Shown here piece by piece: positions 35,351 through 43,420 of a stretch of 61,299 bases of DNA. Source of the DNA: Thiolinea disciformis DSM 14473. GTDB lineage: Bacteria > Pseudomonadota > Gammaproteobacteria > Thiotrichales > Thiotrichaceae. The stretch's first letter is position 1. Each line of letters begins with the position of its first letter. The notes below the pieces were generated by a model, which was given only the letters and a program-made list of their open reading frames with translations, searched no databases and had not been told where the DNA came from. The position numbers and the translations under genes are program-made. The stretch spans positions 1 to 61,299 of the forward strand of contig NZ_AQVE01000026.1 of NCBI RefSeq assembly GCF_000371925.1. The letters are read 5' to 3'.

Positions 35351-36169
35351 TCAAGTAGTAGTTTTGCTCTTACGGCGTTGGTAGCGACGTACTTGACGCG
35401 TCATCCAAAGCACAGGGCCTGACAAACCATAGAGCACAAAGAAGGTAAAAAACACCTTGGGTGGATCAATCGTAATTAAGACAAAGCCTAAGGCTACAGC
35501 GATCATAACCACAAATGGAACACGACCGCGTAAGTTAATATCTTTGAAGCTATAATAGCTAAAGTTACTGACCATTAATAAGCCCACGACCACCGTCGCA
35601 ATCAAAGCAGGCATCTGTAAACTACGCCCAGCCACCTCAGAGTCGTGAAAAACCCACACCATCCCCACAATCAAAGCCGCGGCGGTCGGACTTGGCATGC
35701 CGGTGAAAAAACGCTTGTCTGCCTTGCCAATTTGCGTATTAAAACGTGCTAAACGTAAAGCAGCACACGCCGCATAAATGAACGCAGCTAGCCAACCAAT
35801 TTTCCCCCAAGCTGTGCCCATCTCACGTAGATGTACCAACGACCACTGGTACATCGTCAAGGCAGGTGCTAAACCAAAGGATACGAGATCCGATAAACTA
35901 TCATATTCCGCACCAAAGGCCGTTTGGGTATTTGTCCAACGCGCCACGCGACCATCTAAGCTATCCAGTACCATAGCGACAAATACGGCAATCGCAGCCA
36001 CTTCGTACTGACCTTGAATAGACGCAATAATGGCGTAAAAACCGCAAAACATAGCAGCGGTTGTGAATAAATTTGGCAATAAATAGATGCCTTTTCTGCG
36101 TCGCTCAGCCGGTATTGCTGGATTATCCGCATCGGCCTCAGCAGTATCATGTTCAGGTTTAGAATCCAC
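35351..36169 (-). CDS. pssA: CDP-diacylglycerol-serine O-phosphatidyltransferase
   Basis: A 272-residue membrane enzyme making phosphatidylserine, the precursor of phosphatidylethanolamine. The CDP-alcohol phosphotransferase motif is seen as DGRVARWTNTQTAFGAEYDSLSD (DGxxAR, then G and two Asp), in about eight hydrophobic segments. It begins with a polar N-terminal tail before RKGIYLLPNLFTTAAMFCG, the usual type II PssA start. It lies 56 bases upstream of the leuA leader peptide. Confidence 0.95.
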   Translation of the reverse strand: MDSKPEHDTAEADADNPAIPAERRRKGIYLLPNLFTTAAMFCGFYAIIASIQGQYEVAAIAVFVAMVLDSLDGRVARWTNTQTAFGAEYDSLSDLVSFGLAPALTMYQWSLVHLREMGTAWGKIGWLAAFIYAACAALRLARFNTQIGKADKRFFTGMPSPTAAALIVGMVWVFHDSEVAGRSLQMPALIATVVVGLLMVSNFSYYSFKDINLRGRVPFVVMIAVALGFVLITIDPPKVFFTFFVLYGLSGPVLWMTRQVRRYQRRKSKTTT

Positions 36170-36398
36170 TATTGCTCCCTTTATAATTAAGTAGTGATCA
36201 TTTTTCAGTTGGAAGTTCAGTGTAGCATTATATAAAACAACTTAGGTTTCAGTCTTATATAAAAATGATAGTAGCCTCATTACGCAATGGCAATTTTTTC
36301 ACCTTAGCGCCAACAGTAGATTTTTTATAGCACCAGCGGGAGTAAGTATCTTTACCCTACTCCCTAAACCTAGATGATATCGAATCGTCTTTAACAAA
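36170..36398. other. Gap purU/pssA with an isolated hairpin
   Basis: Contains a 7-bp perfect stem GGGAGTA/TACTCCC at 36338-36344 and 36358-36364 (13-base loop). There is no T run on either strand. Likely also holds the pssA promoter. A second stem TCGTCTT/AAGACGA (36385-36391 and 36406-36412) overlaps the purU stop. Confidence 0.45.
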
Positions 36399-37277
36399 CT
36401 ACTTGAAGACGACTGTTTTATTCCCATCTAAAAAGACGCGTTGCTCAATATGCAATTTTACAGCACGCGATAAAGCGACCGTTTCAGTATCGCGCCCAAT
36501 CGAGGTTAAATCCTCAGGGGAATAGGAATGATCGACCACTTGCACGGCTTGCTCAATAATCGGGCCTTCATCTAAATCGGCCGTGACGTAGTGCGCCGTC
36601 GCGCCAATTAATTTGACCCCACGCGCATGCGCTTGATGATAAGGCTTGGCGCCTTTGAAACCTGGTAGGAAAGAATGGTGAATATTAATCACCCGACCCC
36701 GTAATTGCTCGCATAAATCATTCGATAAAATCTGCATGTAACGTGCTAGCACCACTAATTCAGTTCGCGTTTCTTTAATTACGTCTAACAGTGCTTTTTC
36801 TTGCTGTGCCTTATTGTCTTTATTAACCGGCATATAAATAAAGCGTAAGCCTTCCCGTTCTGCCATAGGCCGCAAATCGAGGTGATTGGACACTACTGCG
36901 GTAATTTGCATTTTTAACTCGCCCTTACGATGACGGTAAAGCAAATTATCCAAGCAGTGATCGAATTGACTGACCATAATTAAGACGCGCACTGGCTCAG
37001 CCGCATCGCGAATCGACCACTCCATCTGAAAGCGCTCTGCCACTGGCACAAAATGCTCACGGATTTGCTCTAAAGTCGCATCACCTTGAATTTCACATTC
37101 GGCACGCATAAAGAAACGTGCAGTCTCCTGATCATCGAATTGTGCCATCTCACTAATATAGCAGCCCTGCTCAAACAACATCGAGGTCGCTCCCGCAACA
37201 ACCCCCCGAATGGCAGGGCAACTAGCACGTAAAATAAAACTTTTACTCGGCAAAGGTGATGCTGCAAACGTAGCCAT
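36399..37277 (-). CDS. purU: Formyltetrahydrofolate deformylase
   Basis: A 292-residue enzyme hydrolysing 10-formyl-THF to formate and THF. An N-terminal ACT domain (residues about 10-90; ILRASCPAIRGVVAGATSMLFEQ) is followed by the formyltransferase-type hydrolase core with VLIMVSQFDHCLDNLLYR, INIHHSFLPGFKGAKPYHQA (catalytic His) and GATAHYVTADLDEGPII. It is on the same strand as, and downstream of, the methanol dehydrogenase accessory genes, separated by two hairpins. In a methylotroph, formate from PurU feeds formate oxidation; a functional tie is only suggested by position. Confidence 0.95.
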   Translation of the reverse strand: MATFAASPLPSKSFILRASCPAIRGVVAGATSMLFEQGCYISEMAQFDDQETARFFMRAECEIQGDATLEQIREHFVPVAERFQMEWSIRDAAEPVRVLIMVSQFDHCLDNLLYRHRKGELKMQITAVVSNHLDLRPMAEREGLRFIYMPVNKDNKAQQEKALLDVIKETRTELVVLARYMQILSNDLCEQLRGRVINIHHSFLPGFKGAKPYHQAHARGVKLIGATAHYVTADLDEGPIIEQAVQVVDHSYSPEDLTSIGRDTETVALSRAVKLHIEQRVFLDGNKTVVFK

Positions 37278-37333
37278 TATTCTTGTCCTATACGTCCAAT
37301 AATTGAGTAATATGAGTTGGTTTGATCAATCTA

Positions 37334-37387
37334 GCCTTGTGAACAGGTCACAAGGCACGCTGCGCTAGTTTAGCAGCATTGCGTGCC
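37334..37387 (-). other. Two overlapping strong hairpins between XoxF cluster and purU
   Basis: A perfect 9-bp stem GCCTTGTGA/TCACAAGGC (37334-37342 and 37348-37356, loop ACAGG) shares bases with a second, longer stem GGCACGC/GCGTGCC (37354-37360 and 37381-37387) whose interior can also pair. Only one can fully form at a time. No T run follows. This may be a terminator pair for the upstream gene or a leader of purU. Confidence 0.6.
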
Positions 37388-37397
37388 TAAAACAGCT

Positions 37398-37844
37398 CTA
37401 GGGCTGTGCGCTAGCTTGGGAGGCTTTTGTCGTTTGAGTGTTTGCGGGTGTTGCTGCAACGGGAGCTGGCTTTTTCAAACCACAATAGGATTCACGCTCG
37501 GCCGTAAAGGTCTTAAATTCACTGATCGCCTCACGCCCGCCTTTAATATCGCGATATTGCGCTGAGCGCTCGCCAGGAACTTTCAGAATGGAATCGAGCG
37601 TTTGAGTACGCACATAATTGTCATAAGGAATGCGCTTGGCGATCTCATCAATCGCACACACACAGCCATACATAGTAGTGTAATTTTCCCCACCGTACTT
37701 ACTCATGCACTCAAACACATATTCTACGCGTGCTTGAGTGGGGTAATTATTCAGTGGCACATCTTCCGCATAACTACTGTAGTGGCTTAATCCAAGCAGC
37801 AGCAGGCTTGACAAAAAGAAGCTTATTTTATTGACCCTCTGCAT
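37398..37844 (-). CDS. Secreted Cys-containing protein of the XoxF cluster, unknown
   Basis: A 148-residue protein started at the ATG at 37844 with AAGGAGG upstream. A signal peptide ends near HYSSYAEDV. The mature part contains five Cys if FECM, YGCVCAID and SYCGLKK are counted as FEC, GCVC (two) and SYC, that is four visible in these motifs, set in VEYVFECMSKYGGENYTTMYGCVCAIDEIAKRI, and a Thr/Ala/Gln-rich C-terminal tail. It is probably periplasmic and disulfide-bonded. It is the last gene of the minus-strand xoxF set. I recognise no named family; the recurring link to quinoprotein dehydrogenases is inference from position. Confidence 0.72.
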   Translation of the reverse strand: MQRVNKISFFLSSLLLLGLSHYSSYAEDVPLNNYPTQARVEYVFECMSKYGGENYTTMYGCVCAIDEIAKRIPYDNYVRTQTLDSILKVPGERSAQYRDIKGGREAISEFKTFTAERESYCGLKKPAPVAATPANTQTTKASQASAQP

Positions 37845-37871
37845 CACTTTCCTCCTTAGGCTTATGGATGC

Positions 37872-38780
37872 TTAACTCGCCGCGCTATCAACAATGGCAC
37901 GCAAAATCTTATTAACCTCTGTACTAAATTCGATCTGACTGAGGCTCTCCACTAACACGGTTTCTAATAGTACTTGCCGACCAGCTTGACGAATAATCAA
38001 ACGGCAGGGCATTTGAATCGCCCCTTCTCCTTTACTCGCCTCTAAAAAAGTCTTGGCATAAGTTAGATTACAAAATTGGATAATGGTAGTTGCCGGAAAA
38101 TCACTCGCTTCTCGCTCAGCAATAGCCTTACCTACATCCGACTGACCTAGAATACGAAAATTATGTTGGCTAATCGCAGTAAGGGCATCATCAACCACAT
38201 CAGCAAAGGCTTTATTGGTAGCTTTTTGATAAATACGCGTACTCAAACGACGCTCTGAAGTTTGAGCCATGGAGTCAGTAGTAACGGCAAGTAAGGCTGG
38301 CAGTAATTTATTCGCTAGGGAGACTAAAGCGCGTTGGGTTGAAGCTTGATCACTGGGCCCTTTAGCCTCGATCGCCGTATCCAAAATCACCTTACCGGAT
38401 TTGGCATCGACTAAACGCGCGATAAAATAAGCAAATAAAAAACTCGGCTTATGTACACGCCCGACCACAATAGCGTCCGCGCCCTGTGACAAGGCTAATT
38501 GCGCCGCTGCTTCAGGATGATCATAAAGATAGCCGAAGCCTTTGTCAGCAGCCTGCTGCTGAGCAGGTTCAATGCTCATAGCCGGATAATGTTTGTCTTG
38601 TAAAGCTTGGATAAGGAGGTTTTGTGCTGAAGCGGTACGTTGTAATTCTTCAGCGGTAGCAGGCTTTAAAGTCGTATCTTGTAATTCAAAAGCTAAGACA
38701 ACTACTTGAGCTGACACAGACTGCGCAAAGCTAAGCCATAGTAGCATTAGCATAACACTGGGGAATTTCCATCGCATCAT
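37872..38780 (-). CDS. Secreted DUF2380/DUF302-like protein of the XoxF cluster
   Basis: A 302-residue protein started at the ATG at 38780 after AAGGAG; the longer frame from 38816 would begin inside a strong hairpin. A signal peptide ends near SVSA-QVV. The N-terminal half resembles DUF2380 (VVVLAFELQDTTL, then GADAIVVGRVHKPSFLF and KVILDTAIEAKGP). The C-terminal half resembles DUF302 (FADVVDDALTAISQHNF, IQFCNLTYAKTFL, MPCRLIIRQ). Both are periplasmic domains of unknown role that recur beside PQQ dehydrogenases. It lies directly downstream of pqqA and its hairpin. Confidence 0.75.
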   Translation of the reverse strand: MMRWKFPSVMLMLLWLSFAQSVSAQVVVLAFELQDTTLKPATAEELQRTASAQNLLIQALQDKHYPAMSIEPAQQQAADKGFGYLYDHPEAAAQLALSQGADAIVVGRVHKPSFLFAYFIARLVDAKSGKVILDTAIEAKGPSDQASTQRALVSLANKLLPALLAVTTDSMAQTSERRLSTRIYQKATNKAFADVVDDALTAISQHNFRILGQSDVGKAIAEREASDFPATTIIQFCNLTYAKTFLEASKGEGAIQMPCRLIIRQAGRQVLLETVLVESLSQIEFSTEVNKILRAIVDSAAS

Positions 38781-38797
38781 ACTACTCCTTAATAAAA

Positions 38798-38823
38798 CCG
38801 TAATGCGCCACGGCACACTACGG
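38798..38823 (-). terminator. Strong hairpin between pqqA and downstream gene
   Basis: On the minus strand CCGTA and TGTGCC pair with GGCGCA and TACGG around a two-base turn, giving an almost continuous 11-bp stem with one mismatch and one G-T pair. It is followed by TTTTATT, so it fits an intrinsic terminator. It would let pqqA be made in excess over the following gene, as found in other pqq operons. Confidence 0.72.
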
Positions 38824-38835
38824 TGACAACCGCAA

Positions 38836-38913
38836 TTAGCGGTTCAGAATGTAGAGATTGATCTCAAAGCCATAGCGTAAATCTTGATAGCTGGGCTTAG
38901 TCCACTTTTTCAT
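38836..38913 (-). CDS. pqqA: PqqA, precursor peptide of the PQQ cofactor
   Basis: A 25-residue peptide with ATG at 38911-38913, AAGGAG seven bases upstream and TAA at 38836-38838. It begins MKKWTKPSYQDLRYGFE and contains E17 and Y21 spaced E-x-x-x-Y, the residues that PqqE cross-links to make pyrroloquinoline quinone. The WTKP...DLRxGFE pattern matches PqqA peptides. It lies inside the xoxF accessory set, whereas pqqB-E are not in this window, so it is separated from its biosynthesis genes or is an extra copy. A strong hairpin follows. Confidence 0.92.
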   Translation of the reverse strand: MKKWTKPSYQDLRYGFEINLYILNR

Positions 38914-38937
38914 AGGTTTGCTCCTTCCAAAAACGCG

Positions 38938-39630
38938 CTATTCGCGCAAAGTGAGTTCACGACTGGCAATGCGTCGATTCACATCGCTTGAGCCTTTCGG
39001 CAAAACATACATGGCCAATTTATAGATACCTCCCGGTATGTCTTCTGCTAACACAAAATCATAGTACGCATTCACAAAGTCGGGCTTAGCAAAACGGCCA
39101 CGCTCAGGATCATTGACATAAGGTTGAATGTGAATATGTACCCCTGAGTAGACTTGGCCGCGATAAGGTACTTGAACCGTTTCATACAGGGCTTCATTTT
39201 CCAAAGCTAACTTGATGTATTTCTGAAAATGACGCCATTGTCCGCCATTTTGACGAGCCATTTCGTTAGTATCCGACTGTAAAAACCACATGAGAACCGG
39301 ATTACCCTCAGGATCAGTAAATTCAGGTACCCACAATTGGCGCTGGCCGCTTAGATAAGTGGATTGTACCAGCATATGCTGTTGCTCGAACTTAATATCT
39401 AAGCTGACACTATCCTTGATTTGGGTCTGATCATCACGCAACTCCAACACGTCATACACTAACTGACCCGCTTGTTTGACCGCTTTAAAATGAGGCGATA
39501 AAAACAAAGCTTGATTAGCTTTGGAAAAGCTTTCCTTATTGAATTGCTCAGCATTTTCTGCAAACACCGGAGAAGTTAAACCCAAGGCCAATAACCAAAC
39601 TGCTATCCTGAACTTTATCCAAGGCATCAC
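38938..39630 (-). CDS. Secreted unknown protein of the XoxF cluster
   Basis: A 230-residue protein with a signal peptide ending near PVFA-ENA. The mature protein has no cysteine and looks like a beta-rich domain: QAGQLVYDVLELRDD, SVSLDIKFEQQHMLVQSTY, PVLMWFLQSDTNEMARQNGG, and VYSGVHIHIQPYVNDPERG. I recognise no family. It starts six bases after the XoxJ-cytochrome gene and is followed after 24 bases by pqqA, so it is firmly in the same operon. A chaperone or carrier role in the periplasm is possible but not shown. Confidence 0.75.
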   Translation of the reverse strand: MMPWIKFRIAVWLLALGLTSPVFAENAEQFNKESFSKANQALFLSPHFKAVKQAGQLVYDVLELRDDQTQIKDSVSLDIKFEQQHMLVQSTYLSGQRQLWVPEFTDPEGNPVLMWFLQSDTNEMARQNGGQWRHFQKYIKLALENEALYETVQVPYRGQVYSGVHIHIQPYVNDPERGRFAKPDFVNAYYDFVLAEDIPGGIYKLAMYVLPKGSSDVNRRIASRELTLRE

Positions 39631-39636
39631 TCGCTC

Positions 39637-41184
39637 CTAGAAACGCTGTGGGCTACCGGCGCCAACTAAACCGTCAGAGCGCGCTTTTAAATACGCATAG
39701 AGATTTTCGATATTATTCATCACATTTGGATTTTCTTTCCAAGGCGGCATCACCCCGATTTGCCCCTTATAACCCTCAGTCACACGGTTAATAAAAGTAG
39801 CTTTATCAAGCTGCTGTAATTTTTCCAATAAATTAGGTGCAATCGTACTGCCCGAACCATCTATACCATGGCAAACCTGACACTGCCCAAACGTTCGAAA
39901 GCCTTTGATAATATAAGTATCTACCTTACAGTTTTTACCATCCGTATCACATTGCAAATGCCCCTCATAGGGCTTGGCCGCACTCACAACCACCGTCTCC
40001 CCTGTCATCCCTGCAGCAGGGGCTGCCACTGCTGGAGGAGTGGGGGGAGTTGGAGGAATCGGTGGTGTGGGCGGTGTTGCTGCGTTTACTGGAGTAGTGG
40101 TAACGCTTGGCGCTGGCGGTGCAGGATCCGCTACAGGGGCTGCCATCCCTTGTGCTGGTGCACTAGGATTAGACTGGGTTGCTGGCGTTGCTAGCACTGG
40201 CTGTGGTGGTTGAGTGGTCACCATTTCCAATACAGTGCTGGGCGGCGCTACATTAGTAGCCGGTGGGGTTGCTTCGGCTGCATTCGCCGTGGGTGTATTA
40301 GCTAATAACACCTCACCAACAGCATTGACTAAAGGAATACCATACTCAGTCAAAATGTTTTTGATTTGCTCTTGGTGCTGCGCCAAGATGTTATTAATTT
40401 GATCACGCCATGCTTTATCACCAAACCGCACGCCCGTCGCAATCGAATAGTGAAACTGTATACCTTGCTCTTTCGGCATAGCGACTAAATAAAATCGTGC
40501 ATCCGTGGGCGATTGCTTAACAAAATAAGCAGCGGTAGGCCCCCAGACAATTGCTGCATCTAAATGACCTGCAAGCAAATCTTGTAATATCAGCTGCCCC
40601 GGATATTCATTCGGATCACCGGATTGCGCCACATACGACTGCATGGCTAGAAATAAATTATGCTTGGCTAACCACTCTGCCCCCGGACTACGCTCGGTTA
40701 CGCCAATTTTTGAACCTTCGGGTATTTGATTTAACAAAGGTTGAGCAGTGTTTAACTGAGCTAATTTGCCCTTTGGATTCACCACTAGCATATAAGACGA
40801 TTGCATATAGGGCTTGGATGTCAGCGTCTGTTCATAACCTGCTGGTACGCCCATTACTACATCACATAAATAGCCATCCACTTGCCCTTGTGGGGTTTCT
40901 TTACGCAGGGTATTGCGAATAAAGCCAATACGCTGTGGAAACCACGTATATTGCACTGGTACCCCCAAAGCACGCCCCATCAAATCTGCCAGTTTATTTT
41001 CATAACCGTCTAATTGTTGGCTAGAAAACGGCATGTAATGCGGATCGGCGCAAACCTTGAGGCTAGTGCGCGCCGACATCGCCTCGGCAGCTAGCAAGCT
41101 ACTGGAAGTACTAAGCGTTATGGCAGCGACTGCTAAAGCAGTCACTTGGAAAGCACGGCGGATAACACGATTATGAGTTTTCAT
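39637..41184 (-). CDS. XoxJ-like binding protein fused to XoxG-like cytochrome c
   Basis: A 515-residue periplasmic fusion. A signal peptide ends near LLAAEA. Residues about 40-290 form the quinoprotein-dehydrogenase-associated substrate-binding domain (LKVCADPHYMPFSSQQLDGYE, GYLCDVVMGVPAGYEQTL, AAIVWGPTAAYFVKQSP), as in MxaJ/XoxJ. Residues about 291-400 are a Pro/Ala/Thr-rich linker. The C-terminus is a c-type cytochrome like those of methanol metabolism: YIIKGFRTFGQCQVCHGIDGSG with CxxCH at 435-439, APNLLEKL, VMPPW with the likely axial Met, and NLYAYLKARSDG. XoxJ and XoxG are normally separate genes. It follows xoxF. Confidence 0.9.
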   Translation of the reverse strand: MKTHNRVIRRAFQVTALAVAAITLSTSSSLLAAEAMSARTSLKVCADPHYMPFSSQQLDGYENKLADLMGRALGVPVQYTWFPQRIGFIRNTLRKETPQGQVDGYLCDVVMGVPAGYEQTLTSKPYMQSSYMLVVNPKGKLAQLNTAQPLLNQIPEGSKIGVTERSPGAEWLAKHNLFLAMQSYVAQSGDPNEYPGQLILQDLLAGHLDAAIVWGPTAAYFVKQSPTDARFYLVAMPKEQGIQFHYSIATGVRFGDKAWRDQINNILAQHQEQIKNILTEYGIPLVNAVGEVLLANTPTANAAEATPPATNVAPPSTVLEMVTTQPPQPVLATPATQSNPSAPAQGMAAPVADPAPPAPSVTTTPVNAATPPTPPIPPTPPTPPAVAAPAAGMTGETVVVSAAKPYEGHLQCDTDGKNCKVDTYIIKGFRTFGQCQVCHGIDGSGSTIAPNLLEKLQQLDKATFINRVTEGYKGQIGVMPPWKENPNVMNNIENLYAYLKARSDGLVGAGSPQRF

Positions 41185-41215
41185 GTAACACCTGACTCCA
41201 TCAAACCCGACAAAT

Positions 41216-41237
41216 GGGATGCTCGCAGGAGCATCCC
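41216..41237 (-). other. Perfect hairpin between xoxF and the XoxJ-cytochrome gene
   Basis: A 9-bp stem GGGATGCTC/GAGCATCCC (41216-41224 and 41229-41237) with loop GCAG. There is no T run, so it is more likely an mRNA 3' stabiliser or processing site for the abundant xoxF message than a full terminator. Confidence 0.7.
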
Positions 41238-41255
41238 CACCACGACAGCATGACC

Positions 41256-43115
41256 TTATTGCTGAGCGACCTTTTGGTTTGCCTCACCTTGAGTCACTTC
41301 AGAAGGTAAGGAGAACACAGTCAAGACACCCCCTAATTGGGTATACGCACTTAAACTACGATAAGCACCGACTGCCCCCAAACCATCGGTATCACCCGCC
41401 AAGCCTGCCGCCATACCGATACCGGCCCAACCACCCACACCGGATAACACACCAATGTACTGCTTGTCTTTAAACTTCCAGGTATTGATATTGCCGATAA
41501 TGCCAGAGGGCGTTTTGAACCGATAAAGCTCCTTACCAGTATTCGCATCAACGGCTTTCAAGTAACCCTCCAACGTGCCATAAAACACGACATCCCCCGC
41601 TGTCGCTAAGGCACCACTCCAAACAGAGAATTGCTCAGGTAAAGACCATTTGATTTCACCCTTGGTGGCATCCCAAGCAATAAAATTACCCATATGCGTG
41701 GAGTTATCGCCTTTCACCTTACCGGCTGGGAACATACTCAATGTTGCTCCAACATAGGGTTGACCGGCCACGTATTCGACTTGGTAAGGCTCGTAATCCA
41801 TACACACATGGTTAGTGGGCACGTAGAATAAGCCGGTTTTAGGCGAGTAAGCGCTCGGCTGTTGGTCTTTTGAACCCAATGCCGCTGGGCAAATCCCTTG
41901 CGTATTAAAATCAGCACCGTTTTTATCGGTACTGTACTTAGGGTCAACCACAGGGCGACCTGTTTCCATATCGATATGGCTTGCCCAGTTGACTACAGGA
42001 TCATATTTAGTCGCTAATAAGACCTCACCCGTTTCCGCATTCATGGTGTAGCCAAAACCATTACGATCGAAATGCACCAAGCCCTTCATTTCTTTGCCAT
42101 TGGCCTTCATTTTGACCAATTGCATTTCATTCACACCGTCATAGTCCCATTCATCATGCGGGGTCATTTGATAAACCCACTTCGCCATACCGGTATCGGC
42201 ATCGCGTGCCATGATAGTCATCGACCATTTATTATCACCGGGACGAACCACTGGATTCCAAGTACTAGGATTGCCTGTACCGTAATACACTAAATTGAGC
42301 TCGGGATCATAGCTGTACCAGCCCCATGTCGTACCGCCACCGATTTTCCATTGGTCACCCTGCCATGTTTTCAGACTAGAATCAGGGCCTACCGGCTGCA
42401 TTCCCCCTTTAGTCCCTGTCCATGTCATGGTTTTAGCAGGATCCATACACATCTCAGCATCAGGGCCGGTGCTATAACATTTCCAAGCTAATTTACCATC
42501 GCTAATATTGTAGGCTGCCGCAAAACCACGCACGCCGAATTCACCACCACTGATACCTGTGATGACTTTATCTTTAACGACGATGGGGGCATTAGTATTG
42601 GTTTCACCTTTCTTAGGATCACCGTTTTTGACGCTCCAAACTAACTTCCCATCCTGTGCATTGAGTGCTACTAGGGTTGTGTCAGCTTGTTGTAAGAAGA
42701 TTTTGCCATCTGCATAAGCCAAACCACGATTGACGGTATCACAGCACATGACACCAATAACATTAGCGTCCTGCTTTGGCTCATATTGCCAAATGACAGT
42801 CTGATCATTCAGATTAATCGCGAAGACTTTATTAGGAAATGGTGTGTGCACATACATGGTTTCGCCGATGACCAGTGGCCCACCTTCATGCCCCCGTAGC
42901 ACACCTGTTGAGAACGTCCACTCAGGACGTAATTTAGAAACATTAGCAGCGGTAATTTGATTCAAGGTACTGTAACGATTACCTGCATAATTACCACCCC
43001 AGATTGCCCAGTTAGCATTATTGCCGATAGCGTCCATCACCGAATCCGCAAACGCAGCCCCACTACAAGCAAGCGCACACACAACCGACAACATAGATTT
43101 GACTGGAAACTTCAT
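41256..43115 (-). CDS. xoxF: Lanthanide-type PQQ methanol dehydrogenase
   Basis: A 619-residue periplasmic quinoprotein started at the ATG at 43115, which has GGAGGAG upstream; a longer frame from 43229 lacks such support. A signal peptide ends near AAFA-DSV. Seen: vicinal Cys124-Cys125 in [11 protein letters not shown] that stack on PQQ, metal ligands Glu192 (SGGEFGVRG) and Asn282 ([11 protein letters not shown]), and the catalytic Asp324 with Asp326 in WDYDG. The second Asp is the mark of XoxF; calcium-dependent MxaF has Ala there. It oxidises methanol (and perhaps other alcohols) using a rare-earth metal and passes electrons to cytochrome c. No small MxaI subunit is present. Confidence 0.97.
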   Translation of the reverse strand: MKFPVKSMLSVVCALACSGAAFADSVMDAIGNNANWAIWGGNYAGNRYSTLNQITAANVSKLRPEWTFSTGVLRGHEGGPLVIGETMYVHTPFPNKVFAINLNDQTVIWQYEPKQDANVIGVMCCDTVNRGLAYADGKIFLQQADTTLVALNAQDGKLVWSVKNGDPKKGETNTNAPIVVKDKVITGISGGEFGVRGFAAAYNISDGKLAWKCYSTGPDAEMCMDPAKTMTWTGTKGGMQPVGPDSSLKTWQGDQWKIGGGTTWGWYSYDPELNLVYYGTGNPSTWNPVVRPGDNKWSMTIMARDADTGMAKWVYQMTPHDEWDYDGVNEMQLVKMKANGKEMKGLVHFDRNGFGYTMNAETGEVLLATKYDPVVNWASHIDMETGRPVVDPKYSTDKNGADFNTQGICPAALGSKDQQPSAYSPKTGLFYVPTNHVCMDYEPYQVEYVAGQPYVGATLSMFPAGKVKGDNSTHMGNFIAWDATKGEIKWSLPEQFSVWSGALATAGDVVFYGTLEGYLKAVDANTGKELYRFKTPSGIIGNINTWKFKDKQYIGVLSGVGGWAGIGMAAGLAGDTDGLGAVGAYRSLSAYTQLGGVLTVFSLPSEVTQGEANQKVAQQ

Positions 43116-43420
43116 AGAACTCCTCCATTGGTATACACCGAATTCATTTTTCATGAATGGTGGTCTGCCAATAGGCAACATCCCCGCTAGAAATTTCCTA
43201 TTGCTTAAAGCAGACCGGTACTTAACCAAAGCTCTTAAAACAACTAAAAATAATAATTTTTAATGGTTTTGCAGCCTATATCTGCATAACTTTGGTTGCT
43301 CCTCACTCAAGTCAGAGAGTAGAATGAATGTTCATTTTTGTCAATAAGCTAAAAAATGTCCCTTATGGCTCAATAACTTAGACAAAAATTAAGCAATCCA
43401 ATGTGATACTGGGAGGAGTT
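43116..43420. promoter_or_regulatory. Divergent promoter region xoxF / SoxYZ-like gene with TetR-type operator candidate
   Basis: About 305 bases without a gene between divergent starts. It contains an interrupted palindrome AATGAA-TG-TTCATT at 43323-43336, the kind of site TetR-family repressors use, and a TetR-type gene lies two genes away at 44367. Ribosome binding sites GGAGGAG (xoxF) and GGGAGGAG at 43411-43418 flank it. Exact -35/-10 boxes were not fixed. Confidence 0.55.

Noticed and set aside
39868-40213. Plus-strand frames rich in Gly, Ala and Trp opposite the XoxJ-cytochrome linker
   Set aside because: They are the shadow of the Pro/Ala-rich linker, with no start signal or family.
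41256-43115. Calcium-type MxaF as an alternative to XoxF
   Set aside because: The second Asp in WDYDG and the lack of an mxaI gene point to the lanthanide-dependent XoxF type.
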